Positions 54,294 through 62,542 of a stretch of DNA of 64,000 nucleotides are shown piece after piece. How positions within the stretch are numbered: position 1 is the stretch's first letter; each line of letters starts with the position of its first letter. The notes below the pieces were generated by a model. That model searched no databases, was not told the origin of the DNA, and saw nothing but the letters and a program-made list of their open reading frames with translations. The stretch comes from UBA2108 sp963925495 (GTDB taxonomy: Bacteria; Bacteroidota; Bacteroidia; Flavobacteriales_G; Salibacteraceae). A program made the position numbers and the translations under genes. Location of the stretch: positions 1-64,000 of the forward strand of contig CAWUST010000012.1 of assembly GCA_963925495.1 (NCBI GenBank), read 5' to 3'.

Positions 54294-54297
54294 TTTC

Positions 54298-55608
54298 ATG
54301 CGAATAGTATTATTAATTTTTCTTTTCTTTTCGTTATCCGTCAGTGCTCAAGTCGAATCATTTGATGACGAGATTTTTGTTGCGCTTGTTGCCTATAAAA
54401 ACAAAATATATAACAAGGATATACATACGGCACTTCTTCATCCAGTGGGAATGCCAAAATCTCCTCCCGTTTTGAATTTGGGCTCAAGAGGTGGCTTACA
54501 ACTATCCTTCGATGATTTTAATCGTGATTTGAATGATATAAATTATACCATTATTCATTGCGATGCTAATTGGAAAAAAAGTGATCTAGATTTTTATAGA
54601 TATGCCAATGGTATTCAAGAGGGCTATCTTACAGATTACAGCTACAGCAGAACCATGTATCAGCAATACTTGACTTATTCATTAAATTTCCCGAATCAAG
54701 AAATTCAATTAAAGGTATCAGGCAACTATATCATAAAAGTATACAAGAACAACAACCCAAACGATATCCTATTAACTCAAAAATTTTATATCGTTGAAAA
54801 TTCAGTGTCTATTGACATGGAAGTTTCTAAGGCATTTGATCCTGCATACCGATATTTAAAACAAGAGATTGATTTTTCGATTGATCACCAAAAAGTTCTC
54901 CTTTCGAATCCCGATGTAAATGTAAAAGTAGCCTTGCTGCAAAATTGGAGATGGGACAATGCTATAACAGATTTAAAACCCTTATTTGTAACCGGCACTT
55001 CACTTAACTACAATTACGACGACAATAATTCATTTTGGGGAGGTAATGAGCAGCGGTTTATAGATATATCAAATTTTGAAACTCGGTCTGAAAATGTAGA
55101 AGGAAATTTAAAACGACCAGATACTGTACATGTATTCACTACCAAAGTAAAACCAAAGGTTCAGCATTCGTTAATTGATAGAAACACTAATTTTTTTGGA
55201 GCTATGGTAATTGGAAATACTGGATTAAATAATGGTTCTATTGATGCGGAATATGCCATGGTTTATTTCTATATACTGAGTGATTACGACGATAAAAATG
55301 GTGATTATTACATTTTTGGAGGACTTTCTTTAAATGAACATGATCCAAATTTTAAAATGAAATACAATGTCGAAAAGAAAAGATACGAACGAAGAGTTTA
55401 TTTGAAGCAAGGCACTTATAATTGGCATTATCATTTTGTAAACGAAAGGTTTATGGTTGGTGACTTACGGCCCATGGAAGGCTCTTTTAGTGAAACCCTA
55501 AATCAATATACTATATTGGTGTACTATCGAGGTCTAATGGATGATTATGACAAATTAATTGGAATTAAAACACAAGATTATCCAACGTTGAATAATTCTG
55601 AGCGTTAA
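54298..55608 (+). CDS. Type IX secretion system plug protein (DUF5103)
   Basis: 436 aa. Signal peptide MRIVLLIFLFFSLSVSAQ, then the DUF5103 hallmarks: SPPVLNLGSRGGLQLSFDDF, INYTIIHCDANWKKSDL, YSRTMYQQYLTYSLNFPN. DUF5103 proteins associate with the SprA translocon as the periplasmic plug, blocking the channel when it is idle. It fits the T9SS cargo genes in this window and is followed after 49 bases by apaG. Confidence 0.82.
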   Translation: MRIVLLIFLFFSLSVSAQVESFDDEIFVALVAYKNKIYNKDIHTALLHPVGMPKSPPVLNLGSRGGLQLSFDDFNRDLNDINYTIIHCDANWKKSDLDFYRYANGIQEGYLTDYSYSRTMYQQYLTYSLNFPNQEIQLKVSGNYIIKVYKNNNPNDILLTQKFYIVENSVSIDMEVSKAFDPAYRYLKQEIDFSIDHQKVLLSNPDVNVKVALLQNWRWDNAITDLKPLFVTGTSLNYNYDDNNSFWGGNEQRFIDISNFETRSENVEGNLKRPDTVHVFTTKVKPKVQHSLIDRNTNFFGAMVIGNTGLNNGSIDAEYAMVYFYILSDYDDKNGDYYIFGGLSLNEHDPNFKMKYNVEKKRYERRVYLKQGTYNWHYHFVNERFMVGDLRPMEGSFSETLNQYTILVYYRGLMDDYDKLIGIKTQDYPTLNNSER

Positions 55609-55634
55609 TTAAGAGTAAGAAGGAATAAAATTTC

Positions 55635-55642
55635 TACTTTCG
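55635..55642 (+). promoter_or_regulatory. Candidate -7 box of apaG
   Basis: TACTTTCG (one base off TAnnTTTG) 15 nt before the ATG at 55658. Confidence 0.3.
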
Positions 55643-55657
55643 ATATATTAAATATAA

Positions 55658-56044
55658 ATGGTAACTTTAACTACGTCTGGAATAGAAGTCAAGGTTTACA
55701 GTTGTTTTTTAAACCAAAACAGTGAACCCGAAAAACAGCATTTTATGTATGGGTATGACGTTACCATAAAAAATCAAAATCCATTTTCTGTTCAACTGCT
55801 CACTAGGCAATGGTTAATTTACGATAGTTTAGCTCCAAAACGGGAAATAAAAGGTAAAGGCGTAATTGGTGAACAACCTATTTTACTTCCCGGCGAAATA
55901 TATAGGTATCAATCTTATTGTGATTTAAAGTCAGATTTAGGATGGATGGAAGGGGCTTACCTGTTCAGAAAAGAAGATGAATCGGGGATTCTTGAAGTGG
56001 CTATTCCTAAATTTGAGCTCGCTGCTACAAGTAAGGGCAATTAG
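55658..56044 (+). CDS. apaG: ApaG-domain protein
   Basis: 128 aa: VYSCFLNQNSEPEKQHFMYG, VTIKNQNPFSVQLLTRQWLI, and GVIGEQPILLPGEIYRYQSYC follow the ApaG fibronectin-like fold (GvvGeqP, l.PGe.f.Y.S). ApaG is linked to cobalt/magnesium handling and dinucleotide polyphosphate levels; its biochemical role is unsettled. It follows the T9SS plug gene closely. Confidence 0.87.
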   Translation: MVTLTTSGIEVKVYSCFLNQNSEPEKQHFMYGYDVTIKNQNPFSVQLLTRQWLIYDSLAPKREIKGKGVIGEQPILLPGEIYRYQSYCDLKSDLGWMEGAYLFRKEDESGILEVAIPKFELAATSKGN

Positions 56045-56143
56045 GCTCGTTTTTGTCCCATGAGGTGCTAAGATGTGACATCTTAAATAAATTTAAAACC
56101 CAGTAATTCTTTTATCATATTCGTAAATTAAGGGTAAAATAAC

Positions 56144-56439
56144 TTGGCGCAGGTTTATTGTATGCCTTTGCTGCCGCCCATGCATTCCATTTTATACAAT
56201 CTACTGACTGGGGCAGGAGCACAGTTTGGTTATGGATTAGTATGGGTGATTGTATTAGCACATGTAGTAAAACATCCATTCGTCCTTATGGGGCCGTTAT
56301 ACCCAAATCACACTTGTAAAAGCATTCTTTTTAGGGATATAAATCAACTAGAAAATGGACCCTTTGGGCTTTTTTAGCTCTAACTGCATCCTCTATGTTT
56401 AATATAATTGCGGAAATAAGTGTTGTTACAGATGGATAA
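56144..56439 (+). pseudogene. NRAMP metal-transporter N-terminal relic
   Basis: Three frames together give the first ~95 residues of an NRAMP manganese/iron transporter: GAGLLYAFAAAHAFHFIQST, then TGAGAQFGYGLVWVIVLAHV and VVKHPFVLMGPLY, then WTLWAFLALTASSMFNII and VVTDG. These are TM1 (where NRAMPs carry the metal-site DPGN-like segment) to TM3. Two frameshifts and a stop separate them, and the remaining TM helices are absent, so the gene is dead and truncated. Confidence 0.75.
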
Positions 56440-56512
56440 AGCGATTATTGTCAGACAAATTAATTTCAGAAGAAGAGAAAGGAGCGAAGTTTATTGTTGA
56501 AATTTCGGTAGG

Positions 56513-56705
56513 TTAAATTTCCAATTTTCGCCCAAAAAACATTTTGCTCAAGTTCAGCTGAAGTTTTTCTGCTTCAAAATTCTCAAAACTGTATTCCCTT
56601 TTTTTATTTAGCCAACGTAAATGACATTCCATATTTTCTAGATCATAAATGGCTGTTTATAAGGTTACAAATCCTTTCTCATACTGTTTTTTATGTAAGG
56701 AATAA
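56513..56705 (-). pseudogene. Possible relic of an unrecognised gene
   Basis: On the minus strand YDLENMECHLRWLNKKREYS, FENFEAEKLQLNLSKMFFGR and KLEI precede TAA at 56513, with an in-frame TAA upstream (KGFVTL-stop-TAIYD). The text is gene-like but short. Between it and the BNR gene the remaining bases show only the promoter at 56847. Confidence 0.35.
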
Positions 56706-56846
56706 CCTTGTAATTACCTGTTTATTATGGAGCTAGATGAGTATTTATAGTCCGTTATTTTTGTCCGACTTTTTCAATTTTAATAATACTTATAAAATTA
56801 CATTGCTTGAGTGATTAATAACAAATTACATTTAACCACTAAGCTT

Positions 56847-56854
56847 TATCTTTG
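56847..56854 (+). promoter_or_regulatory. Promoter -7 box of the 1079-aa T9SS gene
   Basis: TATCTTTG followed by C, 14 nt before the ATG at 56869. Confidence 0.5.
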
Positions 56855-56868
56855 CATTAAAAATAACC

Positions 56869-59800
56869 ATGAACAAAATATTTAATATTACAATAGCGAC
56901 ATTAGTAGTTTTTTCTTTTTCTTCAATGCATGCTCAGAAATACAAGGGTATGATGGATGATTATTCTGTAAATTTTTATGACGTTGTAAAAGAAGCAGAT
57001 GCTTACTTCATTAATCACGATAAAGGAAAAGGTTCTGGTTTCACAGGTTACCATAGATGGAAGGCTGAAAATGAAGGAAAATTCTATCCTTCTGGTGATC
57101 GTTACAATGTGTCACATTCGTTTGTTGAAAATGGATGGAAAAATATTAAAGAGAGCCAACAAATGCGGGCTTCAAGAGCAAGTCAAAATGAATGGGTAGA
57201 TCTTGGACCTTATGATGCGAACAATGTTACAAGTCATTATTCTCAGGGAATAGGAAGAGTAGAAACCATTTTTGTTGATCCAAACGATTCCAATAAAATG
57301 TATTTAGGGTCAAGAAGTGGTGGATTTTGGAGAACCATTAACGGCGGTAAAACATGGGTTTGTTCAACAGATACTATGACCGCAACTGGAGTGAATACAT
57401 TGTCCGCTTCGGTTACACATTCTGACAGCGTTCTTGTCGGACTTAGAAATGCTAACAATGGATATTCTCAGGGAATTTACTTTAGCACCAATGGTGGGCT
57501 TTCCTGGAAGTTGTCCAACTTTAATCCTCAAAACTTAGGTTGGGGTGGTTTAGGGAAAACAGGAAGGGTAAATGTAATTGCCATAAGTCCTTTTAATTCT
57601 AAACTTGTATTTATTGGAACAGACAGAGGTTTGTATAGATCAATTGATAACCTGAATACTTTTCAAAATGTGAAATCGGGAAATTTTACGGCAATTGCAT
57701 TTCATCCTACCAACCCGCTTAAACTTTATGTCTACGATAGAAATAACCCAAATAGAAGCAAGATTCTAGTTTCCTCAAATATGGGAAGTTCATTTGTTAC
57801 TTCATCTACGATTCCCGGAAACAACGACAATACAAACATGAGGTTGTCAGTCAGTAAGTCCTGTTCTTCATGTCTGTTTATAGCATCTAATAATGGTGTT
57901 TGGAAGTCGACTGATGAAGGACTAAATTATGTTTTTAGAAGTAACCCAAATACGGGTGCTCAAGGATTTGCTGTTTCAGATATCGATACAGGAAAAGTAA
58001 TTTATGGTTATGTTGATTTATTTGCAAGTGCTAATGGAGGAGATAATTTTACGCAAAGAACTTGGTGGAGTACAGGTAATTCAAATCATACCGGCACAAG
58101 TTATATCCATGCAGATTTAAGAACTGCCATTTCAGTTAATGGTGTGTTTTACGTTGGTACCGATGGTTATATGGCTAAAAGTAAAGACTTCGGCATTTCA
58201 TGGGAACTGTTAAGTGATGGTACTGGTGTTCGCGAATTTTATCGTTTCGGTTTAAGTCAAACCAAAGCTTTGGTTTCTATGGCAGGATCACAAGATAACG
58301 GGACAAGTATCCGTAAAGACACCAATTGGATAGAATGGAATGGTGGAGATGGAATGGAAGCAATTGTGCATACGATTAATGAAAACTGGATGTTAGGTTG
58401 CTGGCAATATGGTAACAGGCAAAGAACCAAAAATGGTGGTTTGACAAGACATGGCGCAGCACATGCAACAGGAAATGATTGGATTGCACCCATGTTTTTT
58501 GATCCAAACCATCAAATGAGAATTTATTCATTTGGTTCGGTTGTTTATAAGAGTGAAACCTTTGGGAAAAACTGGCAGGTTTTAGGACAACCCAATATTG
58601 GTGTGATAAAACATGCCGCTGTTGCTGAGAATAATTCAAAAATAATGCTTGTGGTTCGTAACGGAAAAATGTCTTTGTCTACAAACGGAGGACTAATTTT
58701 TGCCGCCGTTACATTGCCTCATAATGGAAGTATTTCAGATCTTGCTTTTGATCCAAATAATGATAGTACTGTTATTGTAACTTATGATAGTTATGTAGCT
58801 AATAATAGAAGAATATATGTGAGTCATGATTTATGTAAAACGTGGAATAATATTTCATTTAACCTAAATAATATGCCGCTTCGAACCTTAGTAATTGGTC
58901 ATACAAAAGAGAAAAACATATACGTAGGTGGTGAAATAGGAGTTTATTACATGCCAATGGACGGAACTCAATGGACTATTTACAGCAAGAAATTACCAAA
59001 TGTTTCTGTAAGAGAATTAGACATTCAGCTGGCAACGAACACATTAAGGGCTGTTACTTGGGGTAGAGGAATGTTTGAGATAAAACTTGTAGACAGAGAA
59101 AACTATGCTTCGATTACTTCTATTGAAATGAACGAAGCACCGACCGATGATCAACCAAAAGAAGACTTACCTATTCATGTAACGGCAAAGGTTGAATACT
59201 CAGGGAGATTGAAACAAGTTTATTTGATGTGGTCAAAAGATTCCGCTTCTTTGCGGACTAAAATTCGAATGGGTTTGGCAGGCGCTAATACATACAAAAC
59301 AGATACCCCAATTCCAAATTTCCCATCAGGAACCGAAGTGTATTTTAAAGTAATTGCGGAAAGCTTTAATGATACTACCGAAAGTTATAAATTAAACTAT
59401 TCATATAGAAAATGTAATTCAAGGCCATCTGTTTCTGCATCGTCATCAGATACTCTTGTATGTAGAGGTGAGTTTTATACTTTAAATGGATCTGGTGCTT
59501 CTACTTATGAGTGGGACAACAATGCAACGAATAATGTTCCATTGGCTGCGTCAAAAACTACAAGGTATAAAGTTACAGGCTGGAACGCGGATAATTGCGC
59601 AGATAGTTCTTTTGTAAATGTGCAAGTGGATACCGTTGTAGTTGGAGTTTCGAGTACAAGTGGAACTCTTGAGGCCGATGCAATTGCTGCTAGCTACCAA
59701 TGGTTGGATTGTGACAATAATATGAATCTAATTTCTGAGGCTAATAATAAAATCTATAAAAAACCGGAAGGAGGAACTTTTGCTGTTGAGGTAAAACAAG

Positions 59801-60108
59801 CAGGTTGTGTGGATACTTCGGCGTGCACCAGTTTGATGCCAAATAGTGTTGGAAATGTGGTTAAGAATGAATTCAAAATATTTCCGAATCCAACTGATGG
59901 AGATCTTTTAATTGAATTTGAACAAGAAAACAACAACATTCAACTTAAGTTGTTTGATCTCGGAGGAAGGCTGATGATTGAAAAATTTGTAGAGAACGGA
60001 AAACAAGTGGAGATTGATTTGTCTGCCTTGGAAAATGGAACCTACATTTTGGATGTTACTAGTGAAGAGGGTAAATCGACTAGGAGAATTACAAAAACTG
60101 GAAAGTAG
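56869..60108 (+). CDS. Large T9SS cargo with sortilin-like BNR repeats
   Basis: 1079 aa. Signal peptide MNKIFNITIATLVVFSFSSMHAQ. Residues ~105-740 carry at least five Asp-box repeats (FWRTINGGKTWV, YFSTNGGLSWKL, KSTDEGLNYVF, KSKDFGISWELL, ISHDLCKTWNN-like), as in VPS10/sortilin or xyloglucanase-type propellers. A beta-sandwich segment with paired Cys lies at ~760-990. The end is a type A sorting domain (FKIFPNPTDGDLLIEFE .. NGTYILDVTSEEG). No catalytic residues identified; it may bind glycans or proteins at the surface. Confidence 0.85.
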   Translation: MNKIFNITIATLVVFSFSSMHAQKYKGMMDDYSVNFYDVVKEADAYFINHDKGKGSGFTGYHRWKAENEGKFYPSGDRYNVSHSFVENGWKNIKESQQMRASRASQNEWVDLGPYDANNVTSHYSQGIGRVETIFVDPNDSNKMYLGSRSGGFWRTINGGKTWVCSTDTMTATGVNTLSASVTHSDSVLVGLRNANNGYSQGIYFSTNGGLSWKLSNFNPQNLGWGGLGKTGRVNVIAISPFNSKLVFIGTDRGLYRSIDNLNTFQNVKSGNFTAIAFHPTNPLKLYVYDRNNPNRSKILVSSNMGSSFVTSSTIPGNNDNTNMRLSVSKSCSSCLFIASNNGVWKSTDEGLNYVFRSNPNTGAQGFAVSDIDTGKVIYGYVDLFASANGGDNFTQRTWWSTGNSNHTGTSYIHADLRTAISVNGVFYVGTDGYMAKSKDFGISWELLSDGTGVREFYRFGLSQTKALVSMAGSQDNGTSIRKDTNWIEWNGGDGMEAIVHTINENWMLGCWQYGNRQRTKNGGLTRHGAAHATGNDWIAPMFFDPNHQMRIYSFGSVVYKSETFGKNWQVLGQPNIGVIKHAAVAENNSKIMLVVRNGKMSLSTNGGLIFAAVTLPHNGSISDLAFDPNNDSTVIVTYDSYVANNRRIYVSHDLCKTWNNISFNLNNMPLRTLVIGHTKEKNIYVGGEIGVYYMPMDGTQWTIYSKKLPNVSVRELDIQLATNTLRAVTWGRGMFEIKLVDRENYASITSIEMNEAPTDDQPKEDLPIHVTAKVEYSGRLKQVYLMWSKDSASLRTKIRMGLAGANTYKTDTPIPNFPSGTEVYFKVIAESFNDTTESYKLNYSYRKCNSRPSVSASSSDTLVCRGEFYTLNGSGASTYEWDNNATNNVPLAASKTTRYKVTGWNADNCADSSFVNVQVDTVVVGVSSTSGTLEADAIAASYQWLDCDNNMNLISEANNKIYKKPEGGTFAVEVKQAGCVDTSACTSLMPNSVGNVVKNEFKIFPNPTDGDLLIEFEQENNNIQLKLFDLGGRLMIEKFVENGKQVEIDLSALENGTYILDVTSEEGKSTRRITKTGK

Positions 60109-60176
60109 AAGTTTTAGACATATTGGATTAAAAAAGAGCTTGGTTGTGCTCTTTATTTTCTCTCTTATTCACAACC

Positions 60177-60545
60177 TCACAAAATCTCCATTCCAATTCG
60201 AATACCCGCCAGTGCTAGGAATACCACAAGTAGCAAGTTTCTTACTGCAATAGGGAGGTCAACTCTCTCAGCTTCATTTTTATTTATTTTTTAGCCAAGC
60301 TTAAAAGATTACGAGTTTTTGTCATAACAATCCATTCATTACAAATCAAGTTCCTTTAATTAATCGCTGATTTCAATTATTCGTTTTTTTGTTGTTTTTT
60401 ATAATTGCTTTTCTGTTACTTCAATTGCTGAATTGCCAACAAGGTCAAATAATTTTTCATCAAATGTGTATTTTTTTTAAAACCAAAAAGCAATTTGGCA
60501 TCCCAATAAATATAGGAGTTGGTGACTTTTAGACTTGAATGGGAT
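60177..60545 (-). pseudogene. Decayed membrane-protein relic
   Basis: In the 527-bp gap the minus strand shows broken gene-like text: NSYIYWDAKLLFGF, YTFDEKLFDLVGNSAIEVTE, TKKRIIEISD, then after several stops ERVDLPIAVRNLLLVVFLAL with AGIRIGMEIL and TGA at 60177. The last piece would be a TM helix. At least one frameshift and four stops are needed to connect them, and they may come from two genes. No family recognised. Confidence 0.4.
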
Positions 60546-60635
60546 GGATTGTAGCAAGAAATTGAAATTATTGTCTACCAGAAAAAGGCAATAAGGAAAA
60601 TCACTTTATGGATGTAACGAAATCTAAATTAGAAA

Positions 60636-61025
60636 TTACAAGTAAGAGTCATTGATGTGAAGTGAAAACTTGTGCTCGTATTCTGAAGGAACACGGTGTA
60701 ATTGTACAGATTGAACCTCCCATTTTGAATTGTTTTTAAGGTCAACAGAAGTAGAATCACTTGGTCGTATTAAGTCTAAATTATCGAAATGTAAATTTGT
60801 TTCTCCTGGCTCTTTTTGGCCCCCTCTTAAATCATTTATTGCAACAATTTTGGAAGACTTTGCAGGAATGCTGAAGGTTTCTAAATCCGTAAAATTGGAA
60901 TTACTGATTATTGTAATGGATTGGTTTGTTTCATTGAAAACGGTCCATTCTCTTTGTGTGTTTCCTTCACAGGATTGCAATAGTATTAAAAGAAGTCCCA
61001 AAGAGAAAACAAGTAGACTTTTCAT
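60636..61025 (-). CDS. Small lipoprotein of unknown function
   Basis: 129 aa, lipobox LLLILLQSC (Cys at about 19). The mature part is beta-rich: QREWTVFNETNQSITIISNS and IPAKSSKIVAINDLRGGQKE. No recognised family. A lone gene between relics and the cold-shock gene. Confidence 0.55.
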   Translation of the reverse strand: MKSLLVFSLGLLLILLQSCEGNTQREWTVFNETNQSITIISNSNFTDLETFSIPAKSSKIVAINDLRGGQKEPGETNLHFDNLDLIRPSDSTSVDLKNNSKWEVQSVQLHRVPSEYEHKFSLHINDSYL

Positions 61026-61116
61026 TTTAATCGGATTAAATTCTAGTTTTTCTAATTTATTGAAATAATTAATAGCTCAAATAAGCGACAATTATAATAG
61101 TAGTATTAAAAAAAGC

Positions 61117-61148
61117 AAAAAAAAAGCCTGTCATTTATGACAGGCTTT
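61117..61148 (-). terminator. Terminator of the cold-shock gene
   Basis: Minus strand AAAGCCTGTCA, loop TAAA, TGACAGGCTTT followed by a long T run. An 11-bp stem. Confidence 0.88.
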
Positions 61149-61177
61149 CTAATTTCAATATGCTGTATTGTAGTTAA

Positions 61178-61369
61178 TTATACTACTTTTACATTCACTG
61201 CATTAAGTCCTTTGTCGCCTTGCTCTACGTCATAACTTACTTTGTCTCCTTCGGCTATATCGTCAGTTAATGCACTTTGATGTACAAATACATCTTTACC
61301 ACCATCATCCGGTGTAATAAACCCAAATCCTTTTGTGTTATTGAAAAATTTTACTGTTCCGTTACTCAT
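61178..61369 (-). CDS. Cold-shock domain protein (CspA family)
   Basis: 63 aa single cold-shock domain: GTVKFFNNTKGFGFITPDDG contains RNP-1 (KGFGFI), and KDVFVHQSALTD contains RNP-2 (VFVH). It binds single-stranded RNA or DNA and melts RNA structure. The 23-nt distance from box to ATG leaves only a short leader, unlike the long thermosensing leader of E. coli cspA. Confidence 0.93.
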   Translation of the reverse strand: MSNGTVKFFNNTKGFGFITPDDGGKDVFVHQSALTDDIAEGDKVSYDVEQGDKGLNAVNVKVV

Positions 61370-61392
61370 GTCTTATAAATTATAATTAGATG

Positions 61393-61400
61393 CAAATGTA
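61393..61400 (-). promoter_or_regulatory. Promoter -7 box of the cold-shock gene
   Basis: TACATTTG followed by C on the minus strand, 23 nt before the ATG. Confidence 0.5.
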
Positions 61401-61903
61401 GGGTTTTAGTTCGTTGAGCATCACACTTTAGCAAATGTTTTGTGATTTGTTTATCTATTTCTTTCCACTCATGTCCAGTTCCTAATCTTGACAACCCATT
61501 TAAATGGATTTAGGAAGTAGGTTTTGTGGTTACATTCATCTGTTAAAACTTGCTACCCTACTGCAAAAGAGTTGAACTCGGAAAGATAAAAACTAGAGTG
61601 ATTATATAACGTCTCCTACCCTCCAAGTGGCATTTAGATTATCCTTAATTTGCTTAAATATTTTTAAAATAAATAAATAATAATTCAATTTTAGAATTAA
61701 ATGATAACCTAAATGAAGGACACGAGATCATTAAAATGGATTATAAGAAAGGTTATGAGTTCAAATTCTTTAAGGTCGCCAGTATTACTAAATTTAGAAA
61801 GAATCTTACTTATAAATCTTTGGATTCGCAATAATATGAATTTGACTGAACAGAAAGTTGGAATGTGAATTCTTGGACTTTTACTTCAAACTCATACCAG
61901 AGG
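61401..61903. other. 503-bp intergenic stretch, nothing supported
   Basis: Apart from a short open frame (ATG 61712, 52 codons, unconvincing sequence), I see no gene, repeat or terminator between the cold-shock promoter and the decarboxylase relic. Confidence 0.4.
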
Positions 61904-62500
61904 CTAGTTCGTATCAGACAGTTTCAGAGTCATTCCTAGACTCAGAATTAGCTCGTCAATATGTTCATCAATTTTGCTGTCTGATGTTTTACATGCAAGT
62001 ACATATTAGTCGTGTGGTGCGCGAATATAATGTAATGACTATTAAAGTAAAATCCAAGAATTTAGATATTTTGGTTCTTAATAATTCCGTTAAGCCCTGA
62101 TTTTATATGTTTTTCGTTTGTGTTTACCGCGTCTCCTTTTTTCCGGTCAATTACGTTCTCAATGTGGTTTTTCAAATCTAAATAAGCTGATATATTGTTG
62201 GGGATATTAAATGACTCCTATTTGTCAACAGTTGTGTAAACCAATAAAGTTGCTTTATGATTAAAGGAATTTCTAATAGTCAATTCTTGGTCTTGTGCGG
62301 AAGAAATCAATGGTTTTCTATCAAGGATTATAATTTCTCCTTTGAAATTCTCAACTGCTCCTAGAGCAAACAGGTACTATTTATTCCGAAAATCCCTCAA
62401 ATTAACTTGTGCATGATCGGATGTAATCAATATCCTTTTCCTGTTGTAGATTTCATAATCGGTGCTTGAAGAAAGTTCAAAAATTATTTTTTTTTTACCG
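61904..62500 (-). pseudogene. Acetolactate decarboxylase gene, inactivated
   Basis: Minus-strand text matches acetolactate decarboxylase along most of its length: HAQVNLRDFRNK-stop-YLFALGAVENFKGEIIILDR, KPLISSAQDQELTIRNSFNH, KATLLVYTTVDK-stop-ESFNIPNNISAYLDL. Then after a gap and frame change come FYFNSHYIIFAHHTTNMYLH (zinc His cluster) and DELILSLGMTLKLSDTN with TAG at 61904. Two TAG codons interrupt (one where Trp is expected) and at least one frameshift is needed. The enzyme would turn 2-acetolactate into acetoin. The N-terminal signal region is not clear, so the upper boundary is approximate. Confidence 0.75.
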
Positions 62501-62542
62501 CCCTGATTGATGCCGCCTCTTGAATTTGATCGTACTATTTAA

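Noticed and set aside
54244..54297. N-terminal extension of the T9SS plug gene
   Set aside because: It would start inside the peroxiredoxin terminator; the signal peptide begins at the ATG at 54298.
61858..62100. 80-codon open frame on the plus strand
   Set aside because: It lies antisense over the C-terminal part of the acetolactate decarboxylase relic, whose minus-strand reading is clearly homologous; no plus-strand similarity.
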